Shown: positions 16,778-24,638 of the stretch, one piece after another
Numbering within the stretch: the stretch's first letter is position 1
Layout: each line of letters starts with the position of its first letter
Assembly (NCBI GenBank): GCA_947626145.1
Contig: CANQRB010000001.1
Location: forward strand, 124,001-188,000
Length of the DNA: 64,000 bases
Direction of reading: 5' to 3'
DNA from: an uncultured Clostridia bacterium
Lineage (GTDB): Bacteria > Bacillota > Clostridia > UMGS1883
The notes under the pieces: generated by a model
What the model saw: only the letters and a program-made list of their open reading frames with translations
The model's database searches: none
Told to the model about the DNA's origin: nothing
Translations under genes and position numbers: made by a program

Positions 16778-17656
16778 ATGTATGAACTGACACAAATAAC
16801 GGAAAACTGTCACTATATCCAGAGTCCGGCAAAAATCGGGCTAATAAAGCTGGGTGAAAACGAGGTCTGCCTGATTGACAGCGGCAGCGACAAGGACGCC
16901 GGTCGGAAGGTGCGGCAGATTTTGGACGCCAACGGCTGGAAACTCACGGCCATATACAACACCCATTCCAACGCTGATCACATCGGCGGGAACAAATACC
17001 TTCAAGCGCAGACCGGCTGCAAAATTTACGCTCCGGGTATCGAATGTGACTTCACCAGACACCCCATATTGGAACCGTCATTTTTGTACGGCGGGTATCC
17101 ATGCAAGGAGCTCAGGCACAAATTTTTGCTGGCACAGGAAAGCGACGCCAAGCCGCTGACAAAGGACGTTCTGCCGGATGGCTTTGAGATCATTGACCTA
17201 CCCGGCCACTTTTTCGACATGGTCGGCTTCCGGACGCCTGACAATGTGGTTTATCTCGCCGACTGTCTGTCCAGCCGTGCGACGCTGGATAAGTACCGAA
17301 TCAGCTTTATTTACGACATAGGGACCTATCTCGAAACTCTCGAAAAAGTAAAGACCATGACCGCGAAGATGTTTGTCCCCGCTCACGCGGACGCCACGGA
17401 TGATATTGCCCCGCTGGCACAATATAACATTGACTGTGTACTGGAGATCGCTGACAGAATTTTGAAGCTGTGCGCGGAACCGCTGTGCTTTGAGGCATTA
17501 CTGAAAAAGCTGTTCGACGAATACGCCCTGACAATGAATTTTGAACAGTACGCCCTTGTGGGCAGCACCGTGCGGTCATATCTGGCATGGCTGAAAGATA
17601 CCGGTAAGATCGACGCATCATTCGAAGATAATTTGCTTCTATGGAAGCGGATATAA
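16778..17656 (+). CDS. Metallo-beta-lactamase-fold hydrolase
   Basis: A 292-residue MBL-fold protein. The metal motif reads THSNADHIGG near residue 64-73. The usual first metal His is H65, the second position is Asn instead of His (HxNxDH), and Asp/His follow. Further ligands are in DLPGHFFDMVG, YLADCLS and VPAHAD. The substitution suggests an altered metal site or a glyoxalase/Rhodanese-less variant; activity is unknown. A C-terminal helical domain (about 210-292) resembles that of other clostridial MBL proteins. CGGAGGG precedes the ATG, and a bidirectional terminator follows. Confidence 0.88.
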   Translation: MYELTQITENCHYIQSPAKIGLIKLGENEVCLIDSGSDKDAGRKVRQILDANGWKLTAIYNTHSNADHIGGNKYLQAQTGCKIYAPGIECDFTRHPILEPSFLYGGYPCKELRHKFLLAQESDAKPLTKDVLPDGFEIIDLPGHFFDMVGFRTPDNVVYLADCLSSRATLDKYRISFIYDIGTYLETLEKVKTMTAKMFVPAHADATDDIAPLAQYNIDCVLEIADRILKLCAEPLCFEALLKKLFDEYALTMNFEQYALVGSTVRSYLAWLKDTGKIDASFEDNLLLWKRI

Positions 17657-17660
17657 AAAA

Positions 17661-17682
17661 GGCGAGCCATATGCGGCTCGCC
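17661..17682. terminator. Bidirectional terminator
   Basis: A perfect GGCGAGCC/GGCTCGCC stem with A-run before and T-rich sequence after. It serves the converging MBL and cupin genes. Confidence 0.85.
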
Positions 17683-17695
17683 ATTTTCTCATACC

Positions 17696-18052
17696 TCACT
17701 GAAGCAGTACCCCATCGGCGCCGGTGTACTGCTCAAGTGAACCGGCCTTTACCTGAATGCAGACATACTTAATCCCGCTGTCGGGAGCGGCAAAGATCTG
17801 TCTCTTTCCCTCGGGAGAAATGCGCATATAGTCGTTGGCGGCAAGTTCCGTTTCCTCCCCGTCAACGACCATACGGCCCTTACCCTCAAGGATTATATAT
17901 ATCTCCTCGTTCTGCTTGTGGGAATGTACGAAGGGAACGCATGTTCCGGCGGGCAAAACGTTCACGCTTATCTCCGCTCCGGTAAGGCCGATCCTGTCGT
18001 GGAGCTCGACCCTGTCAGTGCCGCTGACACTTATTTTTTCAAAGTTTTTCAT
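17696..18052 (-). CDS. Cupin-domain protein
   Basis: A 118-residue single-domain cupin. Motif 1 is recognisable in PFVHSHKQNEEIYIILEGKG (His, His, Glu metal ligands) and motif 2 in NDYMRISPEGKRQIFAA, where the usual His is replaced. Small cupins of this kind bind a metal or small molecule; the reaction cannot be assigned. The ATG at 18050-18052 is chosen because GGAGG lies 8 nt upstream; the ATG at 18067 overlaps that site. The 100-bp region before it holds two operator-like dyads, and the Rrf2 regulator gene lies immediately upstream. Confidence 0.85.
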   Translation of the reverse strand: MKNFEKISVSGTDRVELHDRIGLTGAEISVNVLPAGTCVPFVHSHKQNEEIYIILEGKGRMVVDGEETELAANDYMRISPEGKRQIFAAPDSGIKYVCIQVKAGSLEQYTGADGVLLQ

Positions 18053-18074
18053 AACAAAAACCTCCATAAAATTT

Positions 18075-18097
18075 ATTGTAATCGTTCCGGTTACAAT
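18075..18097. promoter_or_regulatory. Operator-like dyad 1 (proximal to cupin)
   Basis: ATTGTAA (18075-18081), 9-bp spacer, TTACAAT (18091-18097). It shares the TTGTAA-N9-TTACAA core with dyad 2. Confidence 0.78.
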
Positions 18098-18114
18098 GTC
18101 ATTATATCACTGCA

Positions 18115-18141
18115 TTGTTGTAATGTCAATAGTTACAACAA
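18115..18141. promoter_or_regulatory. Operator-like dyad 2
   Basis: TTGTTGTAA (18115-18123), 9-bp spacer, TTACAACAA (18133-18141), a perfect 9-bp dyad. Its centre is 42 bp from that of dyad 1, about four helical turns. Confidence 0.8.
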
Positions 18142-18148
18142 AATTTCT

Positions 18149-18574
18149 TTAAATTTTTTCGTTTAACTGTCTGGCAAGGTCACCGAGCGTCACGGATTTA
18201 AGCTCGTTCTCCATAGCCGTCTGAGCCGTATGGAGATGCCCGTCCAGAACGGAATGGATATTTCTGCCTACGGGACAGTCGGGATTGGGATTTTCATGGA
18301 AGTTGAAAAGGCTGCCCTCAACGCAGTCTACCGCCGTGTAAATGTCATAAAGGGTAATTTCATCTGCATCCTTCGCCATGACCGCCCCGCCGCTGCCGGG
18401 CCTTATATTCACAAACCCCGCCGCTTTGAGCTTCTGAAGCGTTCTCCTTATTACAACAGGATTGACGTTGACGCTGGAAGCGATAAAATCTGAGGTCAAC
18501 TTGTATCTGTCTTCAAAGGCGGAGACCAGCAGCAGCGTGTGTACCGCCACAGTGAGCCTTGATGTTATTTTCAT
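18149..18574 (-). CDS. Rrf2-family transcriptional regulator
   Basis: A 141-residue winged-helix regulator: MKITSRLTVAVHTLLL start, TSDFIASSVNVNPVVIRRTL recognition region, and the wing GFVNIRPGSGGAVMAK. Rrf2 proteins such as IscR and NsrR often bind iron-sulfur clusters through three cysteines. Here only two Cys are visible after the wing (VDCVEG and PDCPVG), so a classical three-Cys cluster site is absent and a thiol or small-molecule sensor is more likely. It lies directly upstream of the cupin gene with two dyads between, so it probably controls that gene. Confidence 0.92.
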   Translation of the reverse strand: MKITSRLTVAVHTLLLVSAFEDRYKLTSDFIASSVNVNPVVIRRTLQKLKAAGFVNIRPGSGGAVMAKDADEITLYDIYTAVDCVEGSLFNFHENPNPDCPVGRNIHSVLDGHLHTAQTAMENELKSVTLGDLARQLNEKI

Positions 18575-18614
18575 TTTAAGTACCTCGCTTCGTTGCTATT
18601 TATGCCACCGATTT

Positions 18615-18980
18615 TTATGCCACCGCATATCCCGCCTCCGAAAGCGCGTCCGCAGCACGGTCAAAATTTTCGGCCTTAACAAGGATATAGTCGGTATTGT
18701 ATGTTGACACGGCAAATATGCCGATGCCGTTTTTCGCAAGGACGCCGGTCAGCTCCGACAAGATTCCTACCAAGGAAAAATCCAATATTCCCTGAACACG
18801 GAAGGCCTTCCAGCCGTCTTCACGGGCGGTTGTGCTTTCGGGAGCGTCCTCCGTCCGGCAGACGAGAGATATTTCTTCGTCCGTCCTTCCGATAAAATAA
18901 AACTCCATGTTCAAGTCAACAGCTCTTATATCGGCCACCTTACACACAGTCAGGTCATAGGGCAGTTTTTTCAATTTCAT
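18615..18980 (-). CDS. ACT-domain protein
   Basis: A 121-residue protein with a C-terminal CASTOR-type ACT domain. RVQGILDFSLVGILSELTGVLAKNGIGIFAVSTYNTDYILVK carries the strand-helix pattern and the GIGIFAVSTYNTDY motif of this subfamily. These proteins bind amino acids; the role is unknown. The ATG at 18978-18980 has GGGGG eight bases upstream, making it preferable to the ATG at 18986. It follows the histidine-phosphatase gene's promoter region and reads toward rrf2. Confidence 0.85.
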   Translation of the reverse strand: MKLKKLPYDLTVCKVADIRAVDLNMEFYFIGRTDEEISLVCRTEDAPESTTAREDGWKAFRVQGILDFSLVGILSELTGVLAKNGIGIFAVSTYNTDYILVKAENFDRAADALSEAGYAVA

Positions 18981-19035
18981 ATTCATTTCCCCCGCTCATT
19001 TATGCACAATGCCGCCGCAGTCATACGCCAGTCTT

Positions 19036-19587
19036 TCATATCAACCTCTTAAGCTCGCAGTTGTCCATTCTGGCGCTCCAGAATTTTTCAATGGGTATAT
19101 TCTCCAGACGGCATATTATGCTAGAATTCATTCCCGCATGGCCGACGACGAGGACGTCTCTCCCCTTTTCCAGCAGGGGCTTTACAACTTCATCCAGAAA
19201 TTGACCGGTTCTTTTAAACAGATCGCCTAAGGTCTCCCCGCCCTCAACCGGAACGGTATACCTCTCAGGTGACTTGAAGATAACATCCACCGGATAGACC
19301 GGATTGTCAAAGCTGTATTCCATGCCCTCGTATATGCCGAAGCTCATTTCAATGAGCCTTTCGTCCGGTATTATTGGCACTTCTCTACCTTCCAACAAAA
19401 TTTCCGCGGTCATTTTTGCGCGGCTCAAAGGTGAACAGTAGCACACGTCAAAGTGGACGTCATGATATTTTTCCCTCGCCGCTTCCGCCTTGGCGATTCC
19501 GGACTCATTCAGCGGAACGTCAGTTCTTCCCTGCAATTTGTGCAGGGTGTTCCAGTCCGTCTCACCGTGCCGCATGATGTATAGCAT
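19036..19587 (-). CDS. Histidine phosphatase (phosphoglycerate-mutase-like)
   Basis: A 183-residue histidine phosphatase. The catalytic RHG is in LYIMRHGETDWN (residues 8-10), followed by GRTDVPLNESG, YCSPLSRAKMTAEI and the second catalytic His in VLVVGHAGMNSSII. It hydrolyses a phosphomonoester of unknown identity, as in CobC/GpmB-like enzymes. The start at 19585-19587 lies behind AAAGAGG. A longer frame to 19665 is excluded because the -10 of a consensus promoter lies at 19624-19629. Confidence 0.9.
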   Translation of the reverse strand: MLYIMRHGETDWNTLHKLQGRTDVPLNESGIAKAEAAREKYHDVHFDVCYCSPLSRAKMTAEILLEGREVPIIPDERLIEMSFGIYEGMEYSFDNPVYPVDVIFKSPERYTVPVEGGETLGDLFKRTGQFLDEVVKPLLEKGRDVLVVGHAGMNSSIICRLENIPIEKFWSARMDNCELKRLI

Positions 19588-19623
19588 AGCGCGCCTCTTT
19601 CCCGTATTTTTGCTTTTGATTTC

Positions 19624-19652
19624 ATTATACCCTCTTTGACGAAGGATGTCAA
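19624..19652 (-). promoter_or_regulatory. Promoter of the histidine phosphatase gene
   Basis: Minus strand TTGACA (19647-19652), 17 bp, TATAAT (19624-19629). Confidence 0.85.
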
Positions 19653-19768
19653 TACCGCAATACAAACAAAAATTTTATGACATCGCTCATTTCATCTTGC
19701 AAAATAAGCGATGTTGTGATATACTTAAAATCATCAGGGCGGACTGTTGTCCGCCCATCAGCATTTAA

Positions 19769-20299
19769 TTAAATAAAAGAAACATCCCTGTCCGCATCGT
19801 ATTCGTGAGGAGCCTTCCCCGCCGCCTTATGGCCGACGGCAACAGCGATCTCAAAGTCGTATCCCTCAGGTATTTTAAGGGCCTTGTCAAAATAGGCCTT
19901 TTTTTCACCGCAAAGAGCGTTTTTGACACAGCCGATAATAACGCTGCCAAGGCCGAGGGACTCGGCGGCAACGGCGATGTTCTCCACGCATATGCCGGCG
20001 TCAACCTTGCTCCACGAAAAGGCCGCCTCGGCGCTGATAAACAGCACTGTCGGGGCATCGTAGTAAAAATTGGCGGGCGGATTTTCGGTTCCGAAGCCCC
20101 TGTTCTTTTCCGCCTCGATTTCCGCAAGGATGGGATTTCCGCTGTGGGCCACCGTAATATGCAGCTCCTGCCGATTAGTGGCCGTAGGCGCTTGAAGCCC
20201 GGCGCGGATAAGTGCGTCAAGCTCGTCCCCTGTGAGAGGTTCGCCGGTATAGCTCCGAGTGGAGCTGCGCTTTTCAATGGCGTTTAACACTTCGTTCAT
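19769..20299 (-). CDS. Nitroreductase-family flavoprotein
   Basis: A 176-residue nitroreductase. The FMN-binding N-terminal signature is IEKRSSTRSYTGEPL, with LQAPTATNRQELHI, and GVCVENIAVAAESLGLGSVIIG (here GICVENIA) in the C-terminal half. Such enzymes use NAD(P)H to reduce nitro compounds, quinones or similar. The ATG at 20297-20299 follows AGGAGG. A TATAAT-like -10 lies at 20332-20337 with only a weak -35. It is divergent from the methyltransferase gene. Confidence 0.9.
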   Translation of the reverse strand: MNEVLNAIEKRSSTRSYTGEPLTGDELDALIRAGLQAPTATNRQELHITVAHSGNPILAEIEAEKNRGFGTENPPANFYYDAPTVLFISAEAAFSWSKVDAGICVENIAVAAESLGLGSVIIGCVKNALCGEKKAYFDKALKIPEGYDFEIAVAVGHKAAGKAPHEYDADRDVSFI

Positions 20300-20388
20300 T
20301 CTATTACCTCCTGTATTATTTCTATATAACAATTATAGCACCAATGTCGCTTTATGTATGTGAATTTTTTGTAAAATGCTATAAAGTC

Positions 20389-20417
20389 TTGACTTTTTTC
20401 AGTTTTTATGTTATTCT
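20389..20417 (+). promoter_or_regulatory. Promoter of the methyltransferase gene
   Basis: TTGACT (20389-20394), 17 bp, TATTCT (20412-20417). Confidence 0.65.
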
Positions 20418-20470
20418 ATGATTACCAAACAACAAAATTTGAAAGAAAGATCTTCAAGGAGGAAAATACA

Positions 20471-21124
20471 ATGCTTGAAGAAATGACGGCCTTCTTTAAA
20501 AACAGGCTTGAAGGATACGACGAGCATATGCTCATCGAGGTGGATCAGGCCGGAGAGTTCTACAAGTTCACGGCGTCACAGCTCCCCGCCGTGGGAAAGC
20601 AACATATACTTGATTTGGGCTGCGGAACGGGGCTTGAACTGGAGGAATATATCCGCATAAATCCCGACGCACACATCACGGGCATAGATCTGTCCCGTGA
20701 GATGCTGGCCCGCTTAAGGGCAAAATTCCCAAACAACGACAATATAAACCTTATCTGCGGCTCATATTTTGACGTTCCTCTGGGAGAAAACCGCTTCGAC
20801 GCCGCTGTTTCGGTGGAATCCCTGCACCACTTCACGGCGGAACGGAAGCTCTCCCTTTATTCCGCCCTCCATAAGGCCCTGAAGCCCGGCGGATATTTCA
20901 TTCTCACGGATTACTTTGCGGAGAGCGAGGAATTGGAACAGAAATATTTTGAAGATTTAACCGAATTGAAAAAGGAGCAGGGCATAACGGACGACAGATT
21001 TTATCACTATGACACGCCGCTCACTGTCGGGCATGAAACGAACGTCCTTACAGCCGCCGGGTTTTCAAACGTGACGGTACTCCGCAGCTGGAGTGCAACT
21101 TACTGTGTCAAGGCGTTTGTGTGA
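20471..21124 (+). CDS. Class I SAM-dependent methyltransferase
   Basis: A 217-residue methyltransferase. Motif I is ILDLGCGTGLELEEY (about residues 40-54), motif II ITGIDLSREML, motif III VSVESLHHFT and the later ALKPGGYFILTDYF. Fold and length fit small-molecule methyltransferases; the substrate is unknown. AAGGAGG precedes the ATG, and the upstream in-frame sequence overlaps the promoter. Its 3' end overlaps the converging XRE gene by 17 bp, with no terminator between them, so transcripts may collide. Confidence 0.9.
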   Translation: MLEEMTAFFKNRLEGYDEHMLIEVDQAGEFYKFTASQLPAVGKQHILDLGCGTGLELEEYIRINPDAHITGIDLSREMLARLRAKFPNNDNINLICGSYFDVPLGENRFDAAVSVESLHHFTAERKLSLYSALHKALKPGGYFILTDYFAESEELEQKYFEDLTELKKEQGITDDRFYHYDTPLTVGHETNVLTAAGFSNVTVLRSWSATYCVKAFV

Positions 21125-22334
21125 ATAAAATCGGCCGTGTAACGATCAACCTACGAACTCTGTCAACCAAGTCCTTGAATTTCTGTTCGTTTTTGATGTT
21201 GTCAAAGCCTTTGTAATATGAAGTCATATAAAAGAGAACATTCGACGGATAAACGCAGTTACAGCGAGTCACATTATCGGCCTCATTTGCTATAAATATC
21301 ATGCGGTGCTCATCCCCTATCGGATTGTTGTCCGGGTTATGCCACGATTCTTCCGCGGTCCAAATAAGTCCGGGGAGAAATTCTTCAGGCTCAAGCGTAA
21401 TCTTATCAGTTATTTTCATTACTCTTTCGAGAAGGCTGACCGCATCTTCAAGAAAAATATATGCCTCATTCCTCCTGCCCAGCTCCACAAGACATTCCGC
21501 CTGCCTCAGCCCAAGCATTATCCGAGTTTCCGCCCACATATCAATTCCCTTGCCGCAGCTCACAGGCTGAACCTCAGTAGGAGCTTCGCGGCAAAACGCA
21601 TGAAGAATTTGCAATCTTGCGGTGTTTTCTCTAAACCGCTGTTCGCAGCTTTTACTTTCATCCCTGCCCCAAAGCTTTACCGAGGCCCCGGCTGTTAGTT
21701 CGTTCACAGTTTCAAAAAGCCGGAGCCGGCGCGTCAACTCATATTTGTCGTGCTCACCTCTCACCCAATACCGCTCAAAAAGGAGCTCGTCCCGCCCCAG
21801 CCCTGCTGAAGCGGTGTAACTTTCAATAAATTCTCCGACGCGGCCATCGTCCTCGATTTTAGAAAAATACTTTATGCTCAATTCATCGCCCGGGCATTTT
21901 TTGAGCCTTGCCTCAACGGTGAGCCGCAGCTCGTTAAGTACAGGCTCAAAACTGAGCTGAGATAAATCAACGTCTGTCCATATGCGATAAAAGGCTCCGC
22001 AGTCCGCATAATCACGTCGTATTATACGGAGTAGCTCCGTCATTTTTTCAGCATTTTTGTCAGGATCACGCTCACGGCACAAACGTACAAACTCGAGAAC
22101 AAGCGCGGCTGCCCTCTTTTCCTTTTCGATCTCGGGCACACCCATCAGAGAATCAACACTGACGCCGAAAATTTCCGCAATAGCGGGCATCAGCTCCATG
22201 TCAGGATAGACCTGTCCGTTCTCCCATCGGCTCACCGATTGGAATGTGACGCCAAGACGCGCGGCAAGCTGCTCTTGTGTCATATCTTTTTCCCGACGAA
22301 GTCTTTTTATATTGCTTCCTATCGGTAAATTCAT
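21108..22334 (-). CDS. XRE-family regulator with large C-terminal domain
   Basis: A 408-residue protein. A helix-turn-helix occupies about residues 4-60 (IGSNIKRLRREKDMTQEQLAARLGV, then SVSRWENGQVYPD), followed by about 340 residues that look helical and repeat-like but match no family I can name. The large tail may sense a ligand or protein partner. The ATG at 22332-22334 has AAAGGA 8 nt upstream; an ATG at 22343 is the alternative. It is transcribed from the promoter at 22374-22402 and converges on the methyltransferase. Confidence 0.85.
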   Translation of the reverse strand: MNLPIGSNIKRLRREKDMTQEQLAARLGVTFQSVSRWENGQVYPDMELMPAIAEIFGVSVDSLMGVPEIEKEKRAAALVLEFVRLCRERDPDKNAEKMTELLRIIRRDYADCGAFYRIWTDVDLSQLSFEPVLNELRLTVEARLKKCPGDELSIKYFSKIEDDGRVGEFIESYTASAGLGRDELLFERYWVRGEHDKYELTRRLRLFETVNELTAGASVKLWGRDESKSCEQRFRENTARLQILHAFCREAPTEVQPVSCGKGIDMWAETRIMLGLRQAECLVELGRRNEAYIFLEDAVSLLERVMKITDKITLEPEEFLPGLIWTAEESWHNPDNNPIGDEHRMIFIANEADNVTRCNCVYPSNVLFYMTSYYKGFDNIKNEQKFKDLVDRVRRLIVTRPILFTQTP

Positions 22335-22373
22335 ATTATTCATTCCTTTATATCTTTTTTCGCCGGCAAACAT

Positions 22374-22402
22374 ATTATACCGCAGGCACGGCGAAAAATC
22401 AA
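22374..22402 (-). promoter_or_regulatory. Promoter of the XRE gene
   Basis: Minus strand TTGATT (22397-22402), 17 bp, TATAAT (22374-22379). Confidence 0.75.
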
Positions 22403-22439
22403 TAACGCATTTTACGAGAACATTTCAACAATGAAGTGA

Positions 22440-22470
22440 AAAATCTCCCGCTAACTACGGAAGATTTTTT
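22440..22470. terminator. Terminator after the HEPN gene
   Basis: AATCTCCCG/CGGAAGATT stem with CTAACTA loop, flanked by A and T runs, usable in both directions. Confidence 0.75.
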
Positions 22471-22519
22471 CAAATATTCATCAATCAGTTCTGCATATAG
22501 TGGCCGTTTATCAAAATTA

Positions 22520-22867
22520 TCACTGGGCGTCACCGATAATTTTTTCCAGCTGCCGTATAAAAACCGGCAATTCATCAAAAACGACATCCGCTATAATATT
22601 CCAGTTTGTCCCATCATAATCATGAACCAAACGGTGCCTTACGCCGGCTATCATCGCCCACTGTACTTCCCCGTGAGCTTTTTTATATTCATTTGATAAA
22701 TTATAAGCGTGCTCTCCAATATTATACAACGGCGTTGTAACAAGCCACTGCAAAGAAAATTCATTTAATAAATCGGCTTTCGTAACTTTACGCTCTTGAA
22801 TATACTTATATAGTTTTACAGCGTTGTCATATATTTTCTGAACGCGCATCTTATCTGAATACTTCAT
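22520..22867 (-). CDS. HEPN-domain toxin (HepT-like)
   Basis: A 115-residue helical HEPN protein. The catalytic RX4HXY motif is present as RHRLVHDY near residues 77-84. PLYNIGEHAYNLS is the typical helix before it. HepT toxins are RNases or, in MntA/HepT pairs, targets of AMPylation at the Tyr. The start overlaps the end of the MNT gene by 4 bp, the usual arrangement for this two-gene system. A terminator follows. Confidence 0.92.
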   Translation of the reverse strand: MKYSDKMRVQKIYDNAVKLYKYIQERKVTKADLLNEFSLQWLVTTPLYNIGEHAYNLSNEYKKAHGEVQWAMIAGVRHRLVHDYDGTNWNIIADVVFDELPVFIRQLEKIIGDAQ

Positions 22868-23166
22868 GCCACCAACAGCCTCTCTTTCATGATCGCACTG
22901 TAAAATTCGCTGTCCGTGTTTATTTCATGTATCTCGAACACGTCCACATCCTTTTGCAAGACTTCACGCAGTTCCTCCGCAAGGGCAAAAATCATTGTAA
23001 GCTTAAAATTCTCCCCGCCATATACAAGAAAATCCAAATCACTGTCCGCGTCAGCCTCGCCTCTGGCATAAGAACCGAACAAAAAAATTTCATCAACATG
23101 ATATTTTTCGGCAATAGGTTTGACTAAGCCGACAATTTTCTCTATTGTCAGTACCCGTTCATCCAT
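22864..23166 (-). CDS. Minimal nucleotidyltransferase antitoxin (MntA-like)
   Basis: A 100-residue MNT protein with the nucleotidyltransferase signature GSYARGEADADSDLDFLV (GSX10DXD) near residues 32-49, and a third acidic residue in VDVFEI. In characterised pairs MntA neutralises HepT by adding AMP to its RX4HXY tyrosine. It is the first gene of the operon, as expected for an antitoxin. AGAAAGTAATATT precedes the ATG, a weak ribosome site. Confidence 0.92.
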   Translation of the reverse strand: MDERVLTIEKIVGLVKPIAEKYHVDEIFLFGSYARGEADADSDLDFLVYGGENFKLTMIFALAEELREVLQKDVDVFEIHEINTDSEFYSAIMKERLLVA

Positions 23167-23198
23167 AATATTACTTTCTTTCTTATTTATTTTTTCCG

Positions 23199-24170
23199 TC
23201 AGTTCTGCATAAATATCTGCTGCTCCTCAATAAGCGGATAGCTGGCCAGCTTATCGGAGTCAAGGTTTTCCCTGTACATATCCACGCCGGTTATGCGGCT
23301 GTTCTCGTAGGTGGTGTAGTAATATATCCCCTTGTCCGTGTTGCAGCAGGAGGAATAGATAGTGTACTCGTACCCGTGCGCAACCTTACAGCAGCCCCGC
23401 TGCTGAGCCACCGAGGCGAGGATATGAAAGAACTGGCTCACGCTTTCCGCCTCGGACTCGCCGGAGAGGGAGTTCATTTTTGTGAAGGCGGCCTTGACAA
23501 ACCGTGACGCCGACGACAAATCGCCCGGCAGGCCGAGACCGCCCATGCCCCGGCTGTAAGGCTTCAGCCCAAGGCTCTCCGCAAAGCGGTTTTCCGGATC
23601 GGCCGGAGAAAGGGCCATATAGTTCCTTAAATTCGTCATGTGATAATCAAATGTGGGGTTGTTGGTCATAATCCCAACGGGATTGTCATAGACCTTGAGC
23701 CCATCATTTACTGATTCGACCACAATGCTCCCCTCCCTGTCGGAAATCATCCAGTGCAGAGGCGACAGCGGAAGCTGAGGACTGAAATCCTCATTCAGCA
23801 GGTTAATACGGGCGAGCTTTTCCCTTGCCTCGCCCACAGTGGCGCAGTCGCCCAAAATCCATGGAATAAACTCAAAGGGCGCGACGTTGTCCCTGCCCTC
23901 GGCCTCGGGTTTGTAATCGGCGTTATCCGGAAAGTTCAGCCCCGCCATGCTGAGGCCCTTCTCATTGGTGGCGTCATAATAAAGAGGGTAGTTCTCCTGA
24001 ACAAAAGCCATGCCTATCATGGCGTAGTGGGTCCGCATCTCCCCCATCCGCCGGAAAGTAAAGGGATAGTTCCTCGGCGTAACGGTGACCGTCTGATTAT
24101 ACGCAAACTCATAGTCCAAATTCCTGCCGAAATAGTGATCCTTCGTCCTGTATGTTGCAGCCGTACACAT
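23199..24170 (-). CDS. Choloylglycine hydrolase family enzyme (bile salt hydrolase-like)
   Basis: A 323-residue Ntn hydrolase. After removal of the initiator Met, the nucleophile is Cys2 (MCTAATYRTKDHYFGRNLD). Family residues follow: Arg/Asp in GRNLD, NPVGIMTNNPTFDYH and ASRFVKAAF. Bile salt hydrolases with this MTNNPTF motif deconjugate glycine or taurine bile acids; penicillin V acylases share the fold. Gut origin fits. The ATG at 24168-24170 has GGAGG eight bases upstream and gives the correct Cys2. The longer frame to 24275 would cross its own promoter. Confidence 0.92.
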   Translation of the reverse strand: MCTAATYRTKDHYFGRNLDYEFAYNQTVTVTPRNYPFTFRRMGEMRTHYAMIGMAFVQENYPLYYDATNEKGLSMAGLNFPDNADYKPEAEGRDNVAPFEFIPWILGDCATVGEAREKLARINLLNEDFSPQLPLSPLHWMISDREGSIVVESVNDGLKVYDNPVGIMTNNPTFDYHMTNLRNYMALSPADPENRFAESLGLKPYSRGMGGLGLPGDLSSASRFVKAAFTKMNSLSGESEAESVSQFFHILASVAQQRGCCKVAHGYEYTIYSSCCNTDKGIYYYTTYENSRITGVDMYRENLDSDKLASYPLIEEQQIFMQN

Positions 24171-24204
24171 TGTCATTACCTCCGTTGTATAATTTTGTAA
24201 TATC

Positions 24205-24233
24205 ATTATAGCATATATAAGCAAAAATGACAA
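24205..24233 (-). promoter_or_regulatory. Promoter of the choloylglycine hydrolase gene
   Basis: Minus strand TTGTCA (24228-24233), 17 bp, TATAAT (24205-24210). Confidence 0.8.
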
Positions 24234-24278
24234 GTGGTAACGCGCAATTATTTTCTGCAAAATCTGAAACGTCATAAC

Positions 24279-24307
24279 AAAAACGGAACCTTTCGGCTCC
24301 GTTTTTT
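24279..24307 (-). terminator. Terminator downstream of peptide A
   Basis: On the minus strand ACGGAGCC-GAAA-GGTTCCGT followed by TTTTG. It ends the transcript of the secreted protein/peptide A unit. Confidence 0.8.
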
Positions 24308-24317
24308 GTCTGGCTCG

Positions 24318-24350
24318 GGCCGCCCTGTGGTCGAAGCAGGGCGGCCTTTT
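24318..24350 (+). terminator. Strong GC hairpin, terminator-like on the plus strand
   Basis: GGCCGCCCTG/CAGGGCGGCC perfect 10-bp stem, 9-nt loop, then TTTT. It lies between the two convergent-looking hairpins after peptide A and may also act on the minus transcript. Confidence 0.55.
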
Positions 24351-24436
24351 GCCATAGTTTAGTTTTGAAATTGAACCGCGTTTTTCCTCCGGCCCGATTT
24401 ACGGGCATCGGTGCGTGGAAAAACCTTTATTCGGTC

Positions 24437-24619
24437 TTACTGTTTTGAACCCCAGTAACCAAAACTATTCTCATCCGCTTTGGACGTGGTGTCCTTTACA
24501 ACGGTAACGGTCTCTGAGGTCACGCCCACGCTGGAGGCAACGGAGAAAACTCCCATTACCTCTGTCTCGGGAGACAGAGACTTAACCTCAATGGCGGGGC
24601 TTGTAAATAACTTTTTCAT
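24437..24619 (-). CDS. 60-aa peptide A, second gene of duplicated unit
   Basis: A 60-residue peptide beginning MKKLFTSPAIEVKSLSPETEVMG, then a Val/Ser/Thr-rich stretch, and ending ENSFGYWGSKQ. It differs from peptide B (28409-28591) only at residue 7 (S for N) and residue 27 (V for L). There is no signal peptide or Cys. The N-terminal MKKL...P.IEV pattern is one I have seen on many small Firmicute peptides of unknown role, often beside large secreted proteins. GGAGG precedes the ATG, and the gene starts 19 bp after the large gene's stop, so one transcript is likely. Confidence 0.88.
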   Translation of the reverse strand: MKKLFTSPAIEVKSLSPETEVMGVFSVASSVGVTSETVTVVKDTTSKADENSFGYWGSKQ

Positions 24620-24638
24620 ATCTGTCTACCTCCTCTAA

